From NCBI GenBank assembly GCA_003993805.1, contig RSEF01000003.1, positions 40,113,755 to 40,177,754 of the forward strand: a DNA stretch of 64,000 nucleotides. Reading direction: 5' to 3'. A model generated the notes under the pieces. That model was not told the origin of the DNA and searched no databases. It saw only the letters and a list, made by a program, of their open reading frames with translations. This DNA is from Himantopus leucocephalus. Lineage: Eukaryota > Chordata > Aves > Charadriiformes > Recurvirostridae. This document shows positions 1 to 12,010 of this stretch, in pieces. The translations under genes were made by a program, and so were the position numbers. The stretch's first letter is position 1. Each line of letters begins with the position of its first letter.

Positions 1-1000
1 TGGAGCCACTGGACAGTCCTAAGACTAGTTTATTCAAGGAGGCAGAGGCTGAAAGAGGCTGGCCCAGGAGCAAGTGTTGTTGAGGCGCACACCTACACTG
101 TGAGTTTAAATGTGTCATGGGACATTGCATAAAGTTTGATGTCAAAAGGAGTTGGATGTAATATAAAGTAAACAGATATAAGTCAAATCTCATTGCAAAA
201 TCAAGAAATGATAAAGGAATATACAGGAATGTCCAAAACTAAAGTAAAGCAGCTTGACCGTCTTCTCTTTTCCTTGAGTGACCCTATTCTTTCTATGTGA
301 ACAGTTTTCAAATGAATATAATTCTAGACCCTTTTCCTGCCTCCAGCCTTCTAGTTCTTATTTTCTCTAGGACATATCCTTCCAGATAACTTCCTGTCAT
401 TTTATTGTACTGACACTTGTCATTCTTTTCTGTTTGCTCAATCTCCTTTCCACTGTTTGAGTTTGCTTCTAATGTCACGCTAAATCATGACTGTCCACCC
501 TTCTGGGCAGCGGCTACATCTTTATTTGGTAGTGGGTGGCCACTTGTTGAGACTTAACAGATGCAAAGCTCCCACTAAAGGCAGAATGAGTGATGTCTGA
601 GTAAAATCAAATTAACTTTTGTTCATAGAATCAGTGAAGACTCAAAGGAAAGGTTTGAATATAAAGCAATTCACCTGGGTTTTGTCTCCCTTTTTAACTA
701 GCTTGCAATACAAATTACATTAAGTATCATGTTCTGTGAGATCCATTTATTTATTTCTAAACCAATACATTCTGAGAGGCAGTTTCCTTCTGCAGATGGA
801 TGTGTTTGCTTTACCATTTCCTGTTTATTTTCCCACATTTAATTTCCTTGTAAATCTGATGTTTACAGCTTGTTCTATGAGATAAGAACTGATTATAATA
901 CTTTAACAACATACTGAGAATAGCTGAAAGCCAAAATGCAGTGATAGTAGATCCCCTTAGCAAATCATTGCTATGTTATGAAAGCCCATTTCAAAGCAGT

Positions 1001-1045
1001 NATAAGCCCTTGGGGCTGCATTTCAATTTTTTTTTTTTTTTTTTT
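1001..1045. other. Single unresolved base near a 19-bp poly-T run
   Basis: Position 1001 is N, and a homopolymer of 19 T occupies 1027-1045. Unlike the N at 3464, no duplicated flank is visible. A base-calling or gap-closing problem near the homopolymer is the simplest reading. Confidence 0.8.
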
Positions 1046-3440
1046 GCTTAGGTTTTCTGCTTCATTTACTGGGATACCTGTAAGAATAAGGCCTTTATTT
1101 TTCAGTGCAACCTTCTGTTCACTATTAAAGAAAAATCAAAAAATCACTAAATTAGTTTCTGAGAAGACAATAATGGATAGTGCAATATGTTACATTCATA
1201 TTATGTTAACATATAAATCTTTTATTTTGAATGGATCTGTTTATTGTTTGGAACGATGAAGTACTTTAGATGAACACAGGTATGTGCCTTTTCAGTGAGA
1301 AGTCAGAAGCTCCTCAGAGCTTTTCATGGATGGTGGCAGAATTTAACCAGGTGTCAATGTTGTGCCTGTTGAGCAAGCCAACGTTATTCTTCTGTCTGTT
1401 GCTGGAAAACAGATGAGTAAGGTGTTATGGTTTGAGAAAACCTACCACAATTTATTGTCGTTTAGACAATTATTCTATCACCCAATGACCCCTCCCCACC
1501 CAGGAAGGGAATCAGGAAAGACAAGGAAACCTGGGGGTTGAAATATAAACAGATTTAATAGAATAACACTAGATAATTAACATTAACGGCACTAAAGAAC
1601 AAATATTGATCCCAATACCAAAATAAATAAAAAAAAGGGTTATACTCAGCCAATTCTATCAGTAGACAGTAAATGTTGGACACTGTGAGCGCTAAGGTTT
1701 GGGAGGAAGAGAAGGCCTCAGGGGTCTGGCACTGGGGCAAGAAGTTCTCTGGATCACTGCCATCAAGCGAGAGTGAACACTTTGCAGCAAACTTTCTAAT
1801 TTATATTGAATGTGACGTTCATGGTATGAAATAATCCTGTTGGCCAGCTTGGGTCAAGTGCCCGGGTCTCGCTCCTCCTCATCCCTGCACCTGGCGAGCT
1901 TGAAAACACTGAGACCTTGAAACCCACATACTGTAGCTGGCTATACAGTAAATATTTTCACTGATTCAGACACTAGAGCCTTCTAAAAGTGCAGTTTTCC
2001 CAAGCATTAGAAGAGAAATTAGTCCTGTGTCACTCAAACCAGTTCAGTAAGGTCTTATTAGTTTGAAGATAGGAGAGTTAGTGAATCTGAATAGTTCCCT
2101 GAGCTGGAAAGAAATACTGCCAGGAAGTGAATGATTCTGTGGAAATTTTGTTGAAATGTTCAGCCAAAATTCATCTTCTATTTTTATTTATCATTTATTT
2201 AAGTTAGCAATAGAAGAAAATGACAGAAATGAGTGAAATATGGCAGTACAATTTGTAGCTTAAGGAAAGAAAAATCATAATTTCAAGGCAAAATAAGCAA
2301 AACAGTCTAATAAGCAAATTAGATTAAAAAATTGCCTCTTATGGGCAGCTTATAAGTCTAGCAGTCACATCAGAGGAATTTATACACAATTTTTGCATAG
2401 ATTTTTAAGGTAGGGAATGAACCCTTTCAGTCTATTTGGGAAATAGTTTAGAACTTTCTTATCATTTTCAGGTTGTTGTATGATGTTCTATATTATAACC
2501 CCTTATGTCATTACCTATGTGGTAGTTTCAGTGATAAAGATAAAGCACCTGGTGCAACTTCTGCTATGATGTGCCCTGCCTGCATGTGTTTATTGAGGTG
2601 TTACAAAGAACAGCCATAGCAGGAGACCACTGTACAGTGCAGCACATGTTGGTTATAATTTCTGAATCCACGTGAATGCAATGACAAGTGGCTTCAGCAC
2701 TACACCATTCTTATTGCTATACCATTATTCTTCCTTTAGTAAAGATAATTTTCAAGCAGCAATTCATATGACAAGTTCTTAACTGGCAGGGTCCCTGTGC
2801 GCTGGGATTTCTGGCAGGAAAGCCAGCAACATCACATATGGTGCCAAACAATCCAGATCATGTCCAAGATAATGTATAAGAATACTGAGAGAGTTCTTGG
2901 AAACCTGCTTCTGTTTACTCTTCCCTTTGTCTTTCTCTGCCATCAGGCTTTCTGTCATTTAATGTGTGGAATGATGGGGCTAACTCGTCTGTTCCAAACT
3001 AGACTATTTAATTGTTTTGCTTTATGAAGTTCCCAGCCTATGGATAACTACAAACTAGGAAAGAAAGGTTAGCCAATAGTTTGTGAATTTGAAAAAGGTG
3101 GCATTCAAATGAAAAGGGAATTTGTGACAAATCTAGGCAACAGGTATGGAGATTATTTTTCAGGTCATACAACATTTGGGCTTAACAAATTTCAGCATTT
3201 GCTTGTACCAGGTATATGGCATCTTCCAAGCTGTGGAGTTCTGCCACAGCTTCTATTTTTATTTTGCACACAGTGCCAGGCAAGCAAAGGAGGACATAAG
3301 TTGTTCAGCACACAGTATTGCTGTGAATAATGACTCCTTCTTTAAAAGTTGCCTTTTGTTTGAGGTAGATAGAAAAAAAGCCAGCTGCAAAGCGATTATA
3401 ACCTGAAAGGAAATCATGCTGGATTGGGACCCTAGGGTGA

Positions 3441-3487
3441 TAAATGACTGTCATGAGGCTGGANTAAATGACTGTCATGAGGCTGGA
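3441..3487. other. 23-bp direct duplication around a single N, probable assembly artefact
   Basis: The 23-bp segment at 3441-3463 (beginning taaatgactgtcatgagg) is repeated exactly at 3465-3487 with one N (3464) between the copies. This is what is left when two overlapping contig ends are abutted rather than merged. Open frames crossing it on both strands inherit the duplication. Confidence 0.85.
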
Positions 3488-6400
3488 AGCAGGTGTACTG
3501 GAGCTGCGTGGCAGAAATACTGCAAAAGGAGCCCCAGGTATTCCCATGAGGTTTCCTGGGAATTCATGGGGAGGTACATTCCCATTGTGACGTATTCTGC
3601 TGCTACATGAAACACCAGCACCATCAGCCCTCTGTTTTCCTGCAGGCAGAAGATGAATCCAGAGTAGCCAGAGGACCCAGAGTTGGCGGAGAGGGCAGCA
3701 GTGTCTCTCAGTTGGGCTGGATGAAGAATTCAGGTCCATGAGCTTTCTGTGTGCCCTGGGAGATCCAGCAGTTATGGAGTGACTCAGAGTTGCTGAATCA
3801 GCAGCTCGGATTTGTGCTCATACATTTAGGTGCATAGGTTTAGATTCCAGTTTTGGAAATGTTGGCACAGGGCTTTACTTCCTCAGCAAACAGGAGCCCA
3901 GCAGCAGGTGTGCTGGTTTGCATATGATATTTACATAAGTGGAGGTTCACATTTCTGTTTTCCTGAAATGACTGCCATGAATTTGTGGCACTAGCTTACA
4001 GTAGGTAATGATCAAGGGTAAGAAAAAAAAGAGTAAACTTGAGTAAATAGGAATGAGGTAAATGAGGTAAATTGGAAAAGCGGCAAGAATTGATGTGCCT
4101 TGGGAGAACAACTAAAATGATCTATGGAGAGTGACATTGCTGAAGAGCTATTGTAATTATGTAAAGTAGTCAGCAAATGCAGGGAGCTGTCACATGTTTT
4201 ATCAAACTGCTTAATCTGCTCTGTCATTTTTAACGACATGTTCTTCATCTTCCATGGTCAATACAGGCTTGCAATAATGCACGTTTCCTTCATTTGGCAA
4301 AGATGTTTTCCTTTGCATTTAGAGCAACCGTTATAACCCACCTCCTTCATTGTCAAAAGACTGCCGATAATTTAGAAATAATTAAAAGCTTGTAGAAGAA
4401 ACATTCATCCTACTGTCCATTTTCTGTAAAGATGAAATTCCTGTTGAAGATTTTCATTCTCTTGTTGATTAGCATTGCCTGTCTCAGCAAGGTTTTGTGG
4501 AATCACTTCAGGACAATCAATACGCAACTTTCAGCCAAATGTCAGAGTGAGAGATATTTTAATGCTATTACTGTTTATCAGAAATCAGTATTCTGAGCAT
4601 TGATTTCTGGCAGGCTTTTTGATCCCTGGAGTCCTTGACTCCCACTATTTATTTATTTATATATGTATTTGTTGTCAATTAAGTTTGTTATTATGTTTAC
4701 AGTAAATTAAAATCACAATGTATGACTAACTTGTGTCTAGCAAAAATGGAAAATAGGTCAATATAGTCAGACTAGCAGCATGTAGAAAATACAGCATATA
4801 AATGGAAATATATTTATGTACGGACAAATCAGGGAAGAATCCTTAATGAAAGGATTCCTCAAAACAACTCAGACTTTAGATCTTTGAAGAGCTAGAAATC
4901 AGAATTACATGCTGAACTCCATGTTAAAAGGTCCGTTATTAGTGTTCCAATATCAAAAGCTCTGCAAAAATAGGAAATGTCAAAATTGAGGTGACTTGCG
5001 CATGTTGATATATAGTCTTGATCCTTGACAACCTCACTGCAAAGAGCAGCTCGAGGAAGGGTGACAAGAATATTTCCTTTGAAATGTTAAAACCTTTCTC
5101 ACCTCTTCCGCTCTCATTCCCTTTTTTCTCCCCTAGCCTCGTCATCCAGTGTGCCCTCTCCACATTGTTTCTTGTTCTGCTTTAACTTTTCAATTTGTTT
5201 TGAAAGAAAACAGAAATTTCCTGTCAAGGTAATGTTTCAAGAGATGGAGGAGAGGAGCAGTCAGCTCAGACTGGTGGTGCTCCTGCAACCCGCAATGCAC
5301 TCTGCCACTGTCACGGTGTAACGCGCTCACTTCCAAACTGCAGGATCATTTCATTTTCCTATGTAGCACTCCAGCTAAGCAGAGAGCTCTCTCTTCTGTC
5401 ATATTCTCCTCCTTCTTTGTCCTGTTTAGAAGGACAATTCAGAAAATAAGCATGATTTTTTTACAGGAGTTTTTCAGCATTTGCGTGTAAACAACATCAG
5501 CTAAGCATTGAAGCAATATTGGTACTGTGTGGATTTAATTTTTTAAAACCACTATCTGGCTCCTATTTAGATATTTCAAAACCAACTGAACTCTTTCCAA
5601 ACTCAGTATTTATTCTGAGTGTGGCCACCATGAAAACCTGGCAACATACTTAAAACTGAGATCAATGCATCAAAGACAGATGATAGTAATTGGGTTATAG
5701 AGGCACCAAACAGGTCCTGCAGTATCGCAGGTTTGGATTTCATCTGCTATCATGCACACTCGGAAGTGCAGTGCTGCCAGGCTGCTCATAACCTTCCCAA
5801 CCCCTTCGCCAGGAGGTTCTGAGGAACAGGAGGATAAGAAAAGAAGTGAGGCAGTAGCACGGGAGGAGCGGTGCCTGCAGACCCTTCAGCTGATCACCTC
5901 CTGGGGCGTTCCAAAGAAAATATTTATGTGCCTGTTGCTGACAAACTAACCTATAAGTGTGAATTCTTAGACATATGGGAATCTGATAAATAAGACTAAG
6001 GAGGCAGGAATCTCTGCAGCACAGTTAAATACTTCAAATTCATCCATAGGGTCATTTTGGGTGTCTTTTTTTGAAGCACGAAACCCATATTTGCACTACA
6101 AAGTGAAAGTGTCTGTTTCCAGAAGCAGTATTTATACTCAGCGCTTCAGTGCCATTGCCAGAAGAGACAAGAGTTGCATGTGTCATGCCAGGAAACTTTT
6201 GGTAATTTAGCAGCCATTAATACATATATCAGTTCAACTTCTAAATATGTTGTAAAGACTCTTTTTGTGACCGGAAGCACTATTGTCTAGGGAGTGAATA
6301 ATGAGATTAGTATTCTCTGTGTGGCAGACTCTTTGTGTGTAGCTTTCGCATTTAATAAAAGGCAATTACATAAAAATCTGGACTGTCATTCTCAATTTTG

Positions 6401-7257
6401 TACATAACCCTTATGAAAATAAGGAAAAAAACCCCAAATTTTCTGTTATGTTCCCAAGGAGAATTTGTAACTAAAAGTGAAAAAATAATTCTCCGTGGAA
6501 TAAGCCAGTGCAAATAACCATAGAACCTTTCTTTATTTGAAGAACACTCCAGCAAGTTTCTTTACAAACCTCAATTACAGTTGCTATATTCTATTTTGTT
6601 TGCTTTGCCAACCCGTAGTAATAGCTGTCCCAGTTTATGAATGCTAGACTATGATAGAAAGTCTGTGTATCCATAAAAATATCCAGCATACGCTGCCTAG
6701 TTCTTTTTGCAGACAGAAAAGAAAAGGAAAATGTTAATACACATCAGTCCTTCTTTATCATCAGGGCTGGAAGTGGATAGTTTTAGAAATGAAAGGAAGT
6801 GTAACAATCCAAAGTCTGTATTTCTGGTTGTTGTCGATAGTCAGAAGAGTAGTTAAAATCATTTGTATACCTGTCATATTACTCAGTGATAATTGGATGA
6901 CCCATTAAAATCAGAAAAGAAATGCTGCATTATTTCAAACTAAATGTTTCATAAACCATGTACACAAGTATATGATATAAAAATATTTACCTCCCTATAG
7001 TAGCTTTAAAATTTTATCTTCCCAAGACATTTGCTATAAGTGTGTGTGAGAGAAGGAGAAAGGAAGTGTATGCAGAAGGTGATGGGGTTTGTATGGGTGT
7101 CCTTCCTTGCGAATCAGTTAAATGAAAACTGCAAAATCAAATACACAGGAGTTAGGAGAATGAATCTGAGTCTGGAAAGCAAACTTTTGTGTAATGTCAG
7201 GTGGGAAACTGTTTAGGATGTGGTTAGAGGGGAGGAGCTGTAGGCAGCAGTTGTACC

Positions 7258-7305
7258 TTAATTAATTACTGATGAATAATTCTGATAATGAAACAAAACT
7301 AATTA
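7258..7305. promoter_or_regulatory. Cluster of TAAT homeodomain-type cores
   Basis: Within 48 bp there are overlapping TTAATTAATTA (7258-7268), TAAT at 7277 and 7286, and CTAATTATTGG with cores in both orientations (7300-7305). Such clusters occur by chance in AT-rich DNA, so regulatory function is only a suggestion. Confidence 0.2.
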
Positions 7306-8533
7306 TTGGTTTGTCATGGCAACTGTAAAATGTAGTTCTTACTTGATGATGCAGACAAGGCTTGGCATTGATGAAAATTCATTTAGACTGGAGAGAGCAA
7401 TGCTTTGAACTATTCAAAATAAATCAGAGCCGGTGCAAGTTGCAGTATTCGTAAGATACAAACAGGTTTTTTATCACCTGATGTGAACATCAAACCAGGC
7501 CATACTAATCAAGATTACAGTCTTTTAACTCCATCTTCCAAAGTCTCATATGTGTCCTTAGTTGTGATTATTCATGCTTGTCTTGTAAGTTCAAGGGCTG
7601 ATCAGCTTAGAAGGATGACTGTTCTTCAGCTCTTAGGACTCATATTCTGAATGGTCTATACGCAGAGCAGAAAATTAATGGTAGTTCCTTTTCTGTTGAA
7701 AATGGCATGTTTGCAAAATCTTATGGAAATATACTTCACTGGATAATTTCTTTTATTTCCTTTAGTCTTTGCTGCTCTTCAAGGGACAAATCAGGGAAAT
7801 AAAAAGTTAATGAGACTGTGTTTTACCCTAGTTCACATCAGCATAAGTTTGGAGTGACTTCTGACTTTCTAGCGAGGATGCTTTAGGTTTACGCTGTTAT
7901 AAATGAGAAAATAAATTGATCTGCAGGATTTGCAGTTCCTAAAAGTTTTTTTAATATTCCAAAGCTTTTCTCCACACTGCTCCGAAATTTAAAATGCAAT
8001 TCAAAGGAATTAATGTGAATGTTACAATAGCTGCTTCTAGGCTTTCCTTGAAGGTGGTTTAATCTCAATTTAAAATGAATTCATTTTTATTTAGTTTTGT
8101 ATTGTTACTTTGGTTTTGGAATCACAATTTCAGCCCATGTTATTTCAATTTCAGCAATCAGGTACTAAGAAATACTGCTTATCAGACTGCAGTGGCCACT
8201 TTGCAGCAAACTAACTAGAGGTTCTGTAAGTCCAATTCCTAAATTTCTCTGAAAGCATGCAGTCAGTTCAACTGATAGTAGTAAAAAGAACATGAAATAT
8301 TTTAAACATTTTGGTGGGTTTTGACCATCAAACACAAGTATGAGCGAATTGCTGATTGATATATGCTGTTTACATTGGAACCATTGTGTTCATGGTGTAC
8401 TTATTGGAGGTATATAGAAGACATAAACGCCATTTTTTCATATAAAAACAACTTGCTGCTTCTTTTAATGAAAAACGTCTGCGTCATGGCTAAGAGTTAG
8501 CTAGTTATTTTGACCATGGCAGTTAAACTTAGG

Positions 8534-8584
8534 TGATGTATTAGGGGATCTGATGTATTAGAGGATCTGATGTATTAGAGGATT
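8534..8584. repeat. Three-copy 17-bp minisatellite
   Basis: Three head-to-tail copies of tgatgtattagaggatc at 8534-8550, 8551-8567 and 8568-8584. Copies 1 and 3 each differ from copy 2 by one base. Confidence 0.95.
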
Positions 8585-8932
8585 TGTGTGTTTGCAGAGT
8601 AAGATTTGACATTTAATTATAATAAAGGAACTTCTGGATTACTTAGCACTTCCTGCTAATAATTAGATGAAGAGTAATGAAAGAACAGTTCTTACAGTCA
8701 AGTTTGGGCTTCCTACTTCTGATTTGGAACAGGACCTAAATGTAGTGGCCGTTAATAATTATAATCAATGGGAAATGATGCCAGCACATAAACATTTTTA
8801 AAATTTGTTAGAAAATTGGTTGCTTTTTTCTTATGTTCTGTTGCTTCTGTAGAAGCATGGGAATCTCCTGGGGAGGAGAAGAGGGAGGGAGGATGTGAGT
8901 GGCAAGAGGTGAAATATGAGTTTCTCAGGAGG

Positions 8933-8954
8933 TTAAACTGATTAATCAGTTTAA
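8933..8954. repeat. Perfect 22-bp palindrome with central GATTAATC
   Basis: Both strands read the same from 8933 to 8954; each half is TTAAACTGATT or its complement, centred on GATTAATC. The centre carries TAATC on both strands, a core bound by K50-type homeodomains (OTX and PITX family). Function is inference. Confidence 0.8.
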
Positions 8955-9617
8955 ATCACAGCTCAGAAGACTTGTCTTTCCACATCTGAAACCTGAACTC
9001 AGAAACATGTAACTATGCCTTCTCTGCACCTCAGATAAAAGCAGAGATGACAGGTTTGGCCACCTTCTTGGAGAAGCACCAGGAGGATTCAGGAAGCTTT
9101 TTCTCTTTGGCTACAAGTGTTAGGTCAGTTGTACGTTGAAGGCACAACTGTGCCTGGAGTTATTGCAGACATCAGTCATAGGGTGACCCATCACTGTAGG
9201 GAGCTACTGTAGAAGCACGGAAGGAAGGGAGAGTCTCTGACTACAATCCACTTTACAGTCAGAATATTTAATATAACAGCACTATCAAACACAACTGTTC
9301 CTTTTTTTTCTTATTTACTCTACAGCAATTTAGCTGTAAGTTTTATGTAAATAAAGAAAACCCTACAGAAAAACTCAGCCCAGTCAAGTCAAGCTGTGAC
9401 TTTCCAAGCAAGCCTGACTGGATATGAAACAAACCAGTCTTCTGGATTAAGAGGAAACCATAACTACATTTTCACGAAGCAAAATTCAGAACTTGCGGAC
9501 ACAGTTCTGTAGTAGTTTAAGTGAATTAAAAATTATTCATTCATTTAAGTTACTACAGAAATTTATGCTCTTAATGAAACTGAAAGGTTACTCATTTTTA
9601 GCTATCACAGTTCTGGG

Positions 9618-9733
9618 TTTTTTTTATTTTTTTTTTTTAAATTTCCAATCACTCTTCATTACTGTAAGATAAAATATCTTCAAAGATGAGCAGGGTTTGG
9701 TGGTTTTTTGTTTGTTTGTTTTTATTTTTTCTT
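9618..9733. repeat. Two T-rich low-complexity tracts
   Basis: Poly-T with one interrupting A at about 9618-9638, and TTTG-type repeats (tttgtttgtttgttttta) at about 9706-9730. No gene content. Confidence 0.8.
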
Positions 9734-10199
9734 TCACAAGATAAATGATACATCGTTTGAATATCTTTGGAAAATATAGTAAATAAGAAACTGCAATTGT
9801 ATTGTATCACCTCATGTGTTTAGCAGCCCAAATACAGATATTGTGCTCTTATCTGGACACTTTGACTTAGAAACTTAATACACTTTGCAGACATATGTAA
9901 GCTGCTTAAATAGTGTCTAAGATGAAGGCACTATAAATCTATTATTGTAAGAACCAATACTATTTTGGTACTTTTTTGGTACCTTTTTAGATTAACTGCA
10001 TTTTCATTAAACACATATTTGGGTAATGATTTATCAAAAGTATTCAATCACGTTCTGTCAAGAAGATTAATACAGCTTTAGGAAGAAATTAAAGTCAAAA
10101 TTTGATGACCTTATTGGGACCTAACTGCTGCATAAGTTTTGTGCAACCTTTCTGCATAGGCATGTTTTCCAATTTGAGACCATATCATAAAGAGTTTGA

Positions 10200-10247
10200 G
10201 TTTTGAAATTGAGTTTGAAATTGAAGAGAGTTTAAAATTGAAATTGT
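10200..10247. repeat. Short degenerate repeat of TTGAAATTGAG type
   Basis: Units such as tgaaattgag, tgaaattgaag and taaaattgaaattg follow one another. They make a local open frame of alternating E, F, I and K residues that reflects the repeat, not a gene. Confidence 0.6.
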
Positions 10248-11805
10248 ATGTATCTACTTCTGTTTTTCTTTTGTGTTTTAAATTTAAGTGGAGAAGTCCC
10301 CCAAGTGTGGAAATGTTTATGCAAGATTTCTCTAATGCATTTTTTGCAAGGACAATATTAGCTGTATCAAGTACAGCATTTTTAATACCCTAGCTATTGC
10401 TAAAGTATCCTTATATAGTTGCTAATTTGCAATTAGCTTCACTATGTTAGGGCCTGCATTAAGACTTAGGGAATAGAAGATTTGGCGGCTATCAGTTTCC
10501 ACTTTTCCCAAAAAAGATGTTCCGAGTCTGCTGGAGCTCTGTTGCTCCTTATTGCTTTAGGCTCTACAGCTTCCTAAATTAGCCCAGGGTAAGAAGCACT
10601 GTGCTGAAAGACCACCACAAGTGTTGGGCTTCCCTAAGCTGAGACACTCACTTCCCCAACTCTGCTCTCCACAGGTCATGAATTAATCTCACTTGCTGCC
10701 TGGGTAATTTAGACATATCTACAATTCTCCTTGGCTGTGCTGTCCTCCCTGACTTTTCTTCAATATACAGAACTAGATTTAAAGATGGAGGGATGCAGAA
10801 GCATCTTCCCTCATCTTCTCAAACACCCTCCACTTTGTAATATACCTTCTGTGCAGGTGGGATACCCATCTGCACGCTGCCTGTGGGAGCAGTCCCTGGT
10901 AAGTCCCCGGTATGGTGCTCAGGTTTTAGGTCACCTATTTGCAAAGTAGGGGAAAATTTAAGCCAGCCCATAACTTGTGGTTGAGTCTCAGCCATATTGT
11001 GGCATCACTATAGGCTAAAGTCCGTATTAAAAGTCCTTGGGTCCCCACTGAGATCAAATTAGCTTGAAGGGAGAAAGGTAGAGAACACTGCCCCGAAACC
11101 TTGCATGGCACATCAAAATTCAATGGTTTTCTGGCCCTCATCCCCAGCAACTGTCTCCTTATAACTTCATTTTGCTTACACTAATAAAAAACCTTTAGCC
11201 CAGTTCTGAGTACAGCCCTCAACCAGAAAATCTATCAAGCCATACTAAATAACACGTGCTACCATCACTTATATACTAAAATAGCCAGGAAACAGATTTT
11301 ATGTTTGAATTCAAGTCCCTTTCAGGAAAACATATACAAAGGAACTTCATACCAAGCCAAATCCATCTGGTTCTCACAAATGAACAATTGCTAGTTTTAT
11401 CTATTATAAAGAATGTGGTTTATGGTGCCCTGTACAGATGCCCTATAGAAATTCAATAGTAAGGCTGAGGATTGTGTCCGTTGTGGGTGTTTACTGAATA
11501 TATTTAGTAACCACATAAATCCTATTTATCTCCTTAGAACGAGAAGAAACATTTCACTTGGTTTGCTTCCACTCACAAACCTCTCTCTTTAAGTTTCTTA
11601 CACTTCTCTCTTCCTGAAAAACCTGTCAAAGACTGATAAAATACATGTTTACTGATATTTTAGATTTTTCATTTAATTCTGTCATGGAATCCCATAATTC
11701 TTCACTTCTTGTGCATTTGTCAACTTTTGTAGGTAAGCTGCCAGTGACAGCCTAACGTGGCACCTCTGTTATTCTGTCTGTGTTCTGACATTGGAGACAT
11801 ATATA

Positions 11806-12010
11806 TCATAGAATCGTAGAATCGTAGAATGGTTTAGGTTGGAAGAGACCTTAAAGATCNNNNNNNNNNNNNNNNNNNNNNNNNNNNNNNNNNNNNNNNN
11901 NNNNNNNNNNNNNNNNNNNNNNNNNNNNNNNNNNNNNNNNNNNNNNNNNNNNNNNNNNNTGGCCCTCCTCTAGACCTGCTCCAACAAGTCCATGTCCTTC
12001 TTATGTTGAG
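11806..12010 (-). mobile_element. CR1 LINE 3' fragment, minus strand, interrupted by an assembly gap
   Basis: Three TCRTAGAA octamers at 11806-11829 are the reverse complement of a CR1 tail. They are followed by ggtttaggttggaagagacc, the reverse complement of the CR1 3' UTR. A run of 100 N comes next, then tggccctcctctagacctgc and ccatgtccttcttatg, which match CR1/CR1-derived sequence in the same orientation further into the element. The visible pieces fit a single truncated insert whose middle was not assembled. Its true length is unknown. Confidence 0.85.
11860..11959. other. Assembly gap of exactly 100 N
   Basis: Exactly 100 consecutive N inside the CR1 fragment. A round 100 is the usual placeholder for a gap of unknown size, so the distance across it should not be trusted. 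Confidence 0.97.

Larger units (their letters stand above)
1..8533. other. Non-coding AT-rich DNA, presumed 5' flank or intron of CHRM3
   Basis: I see no recognisable exon, RNA gene or transposon apart from the N-linked artefacts listed separately. Open frames are short, have no family resemblance, and lie on both strands. A cluster of homeodomain-type TAAT cores occurs near 7258-7305. Confidence 0.6.

Noticed and set aside
3305..3739. Minus-strand frame of 144 codons
   Set aside because: It crosses the N-linked duplication at 3441-3487, so part of it is an assembly artefact. The remainder is Ser/Pro-rich without family resemblance.
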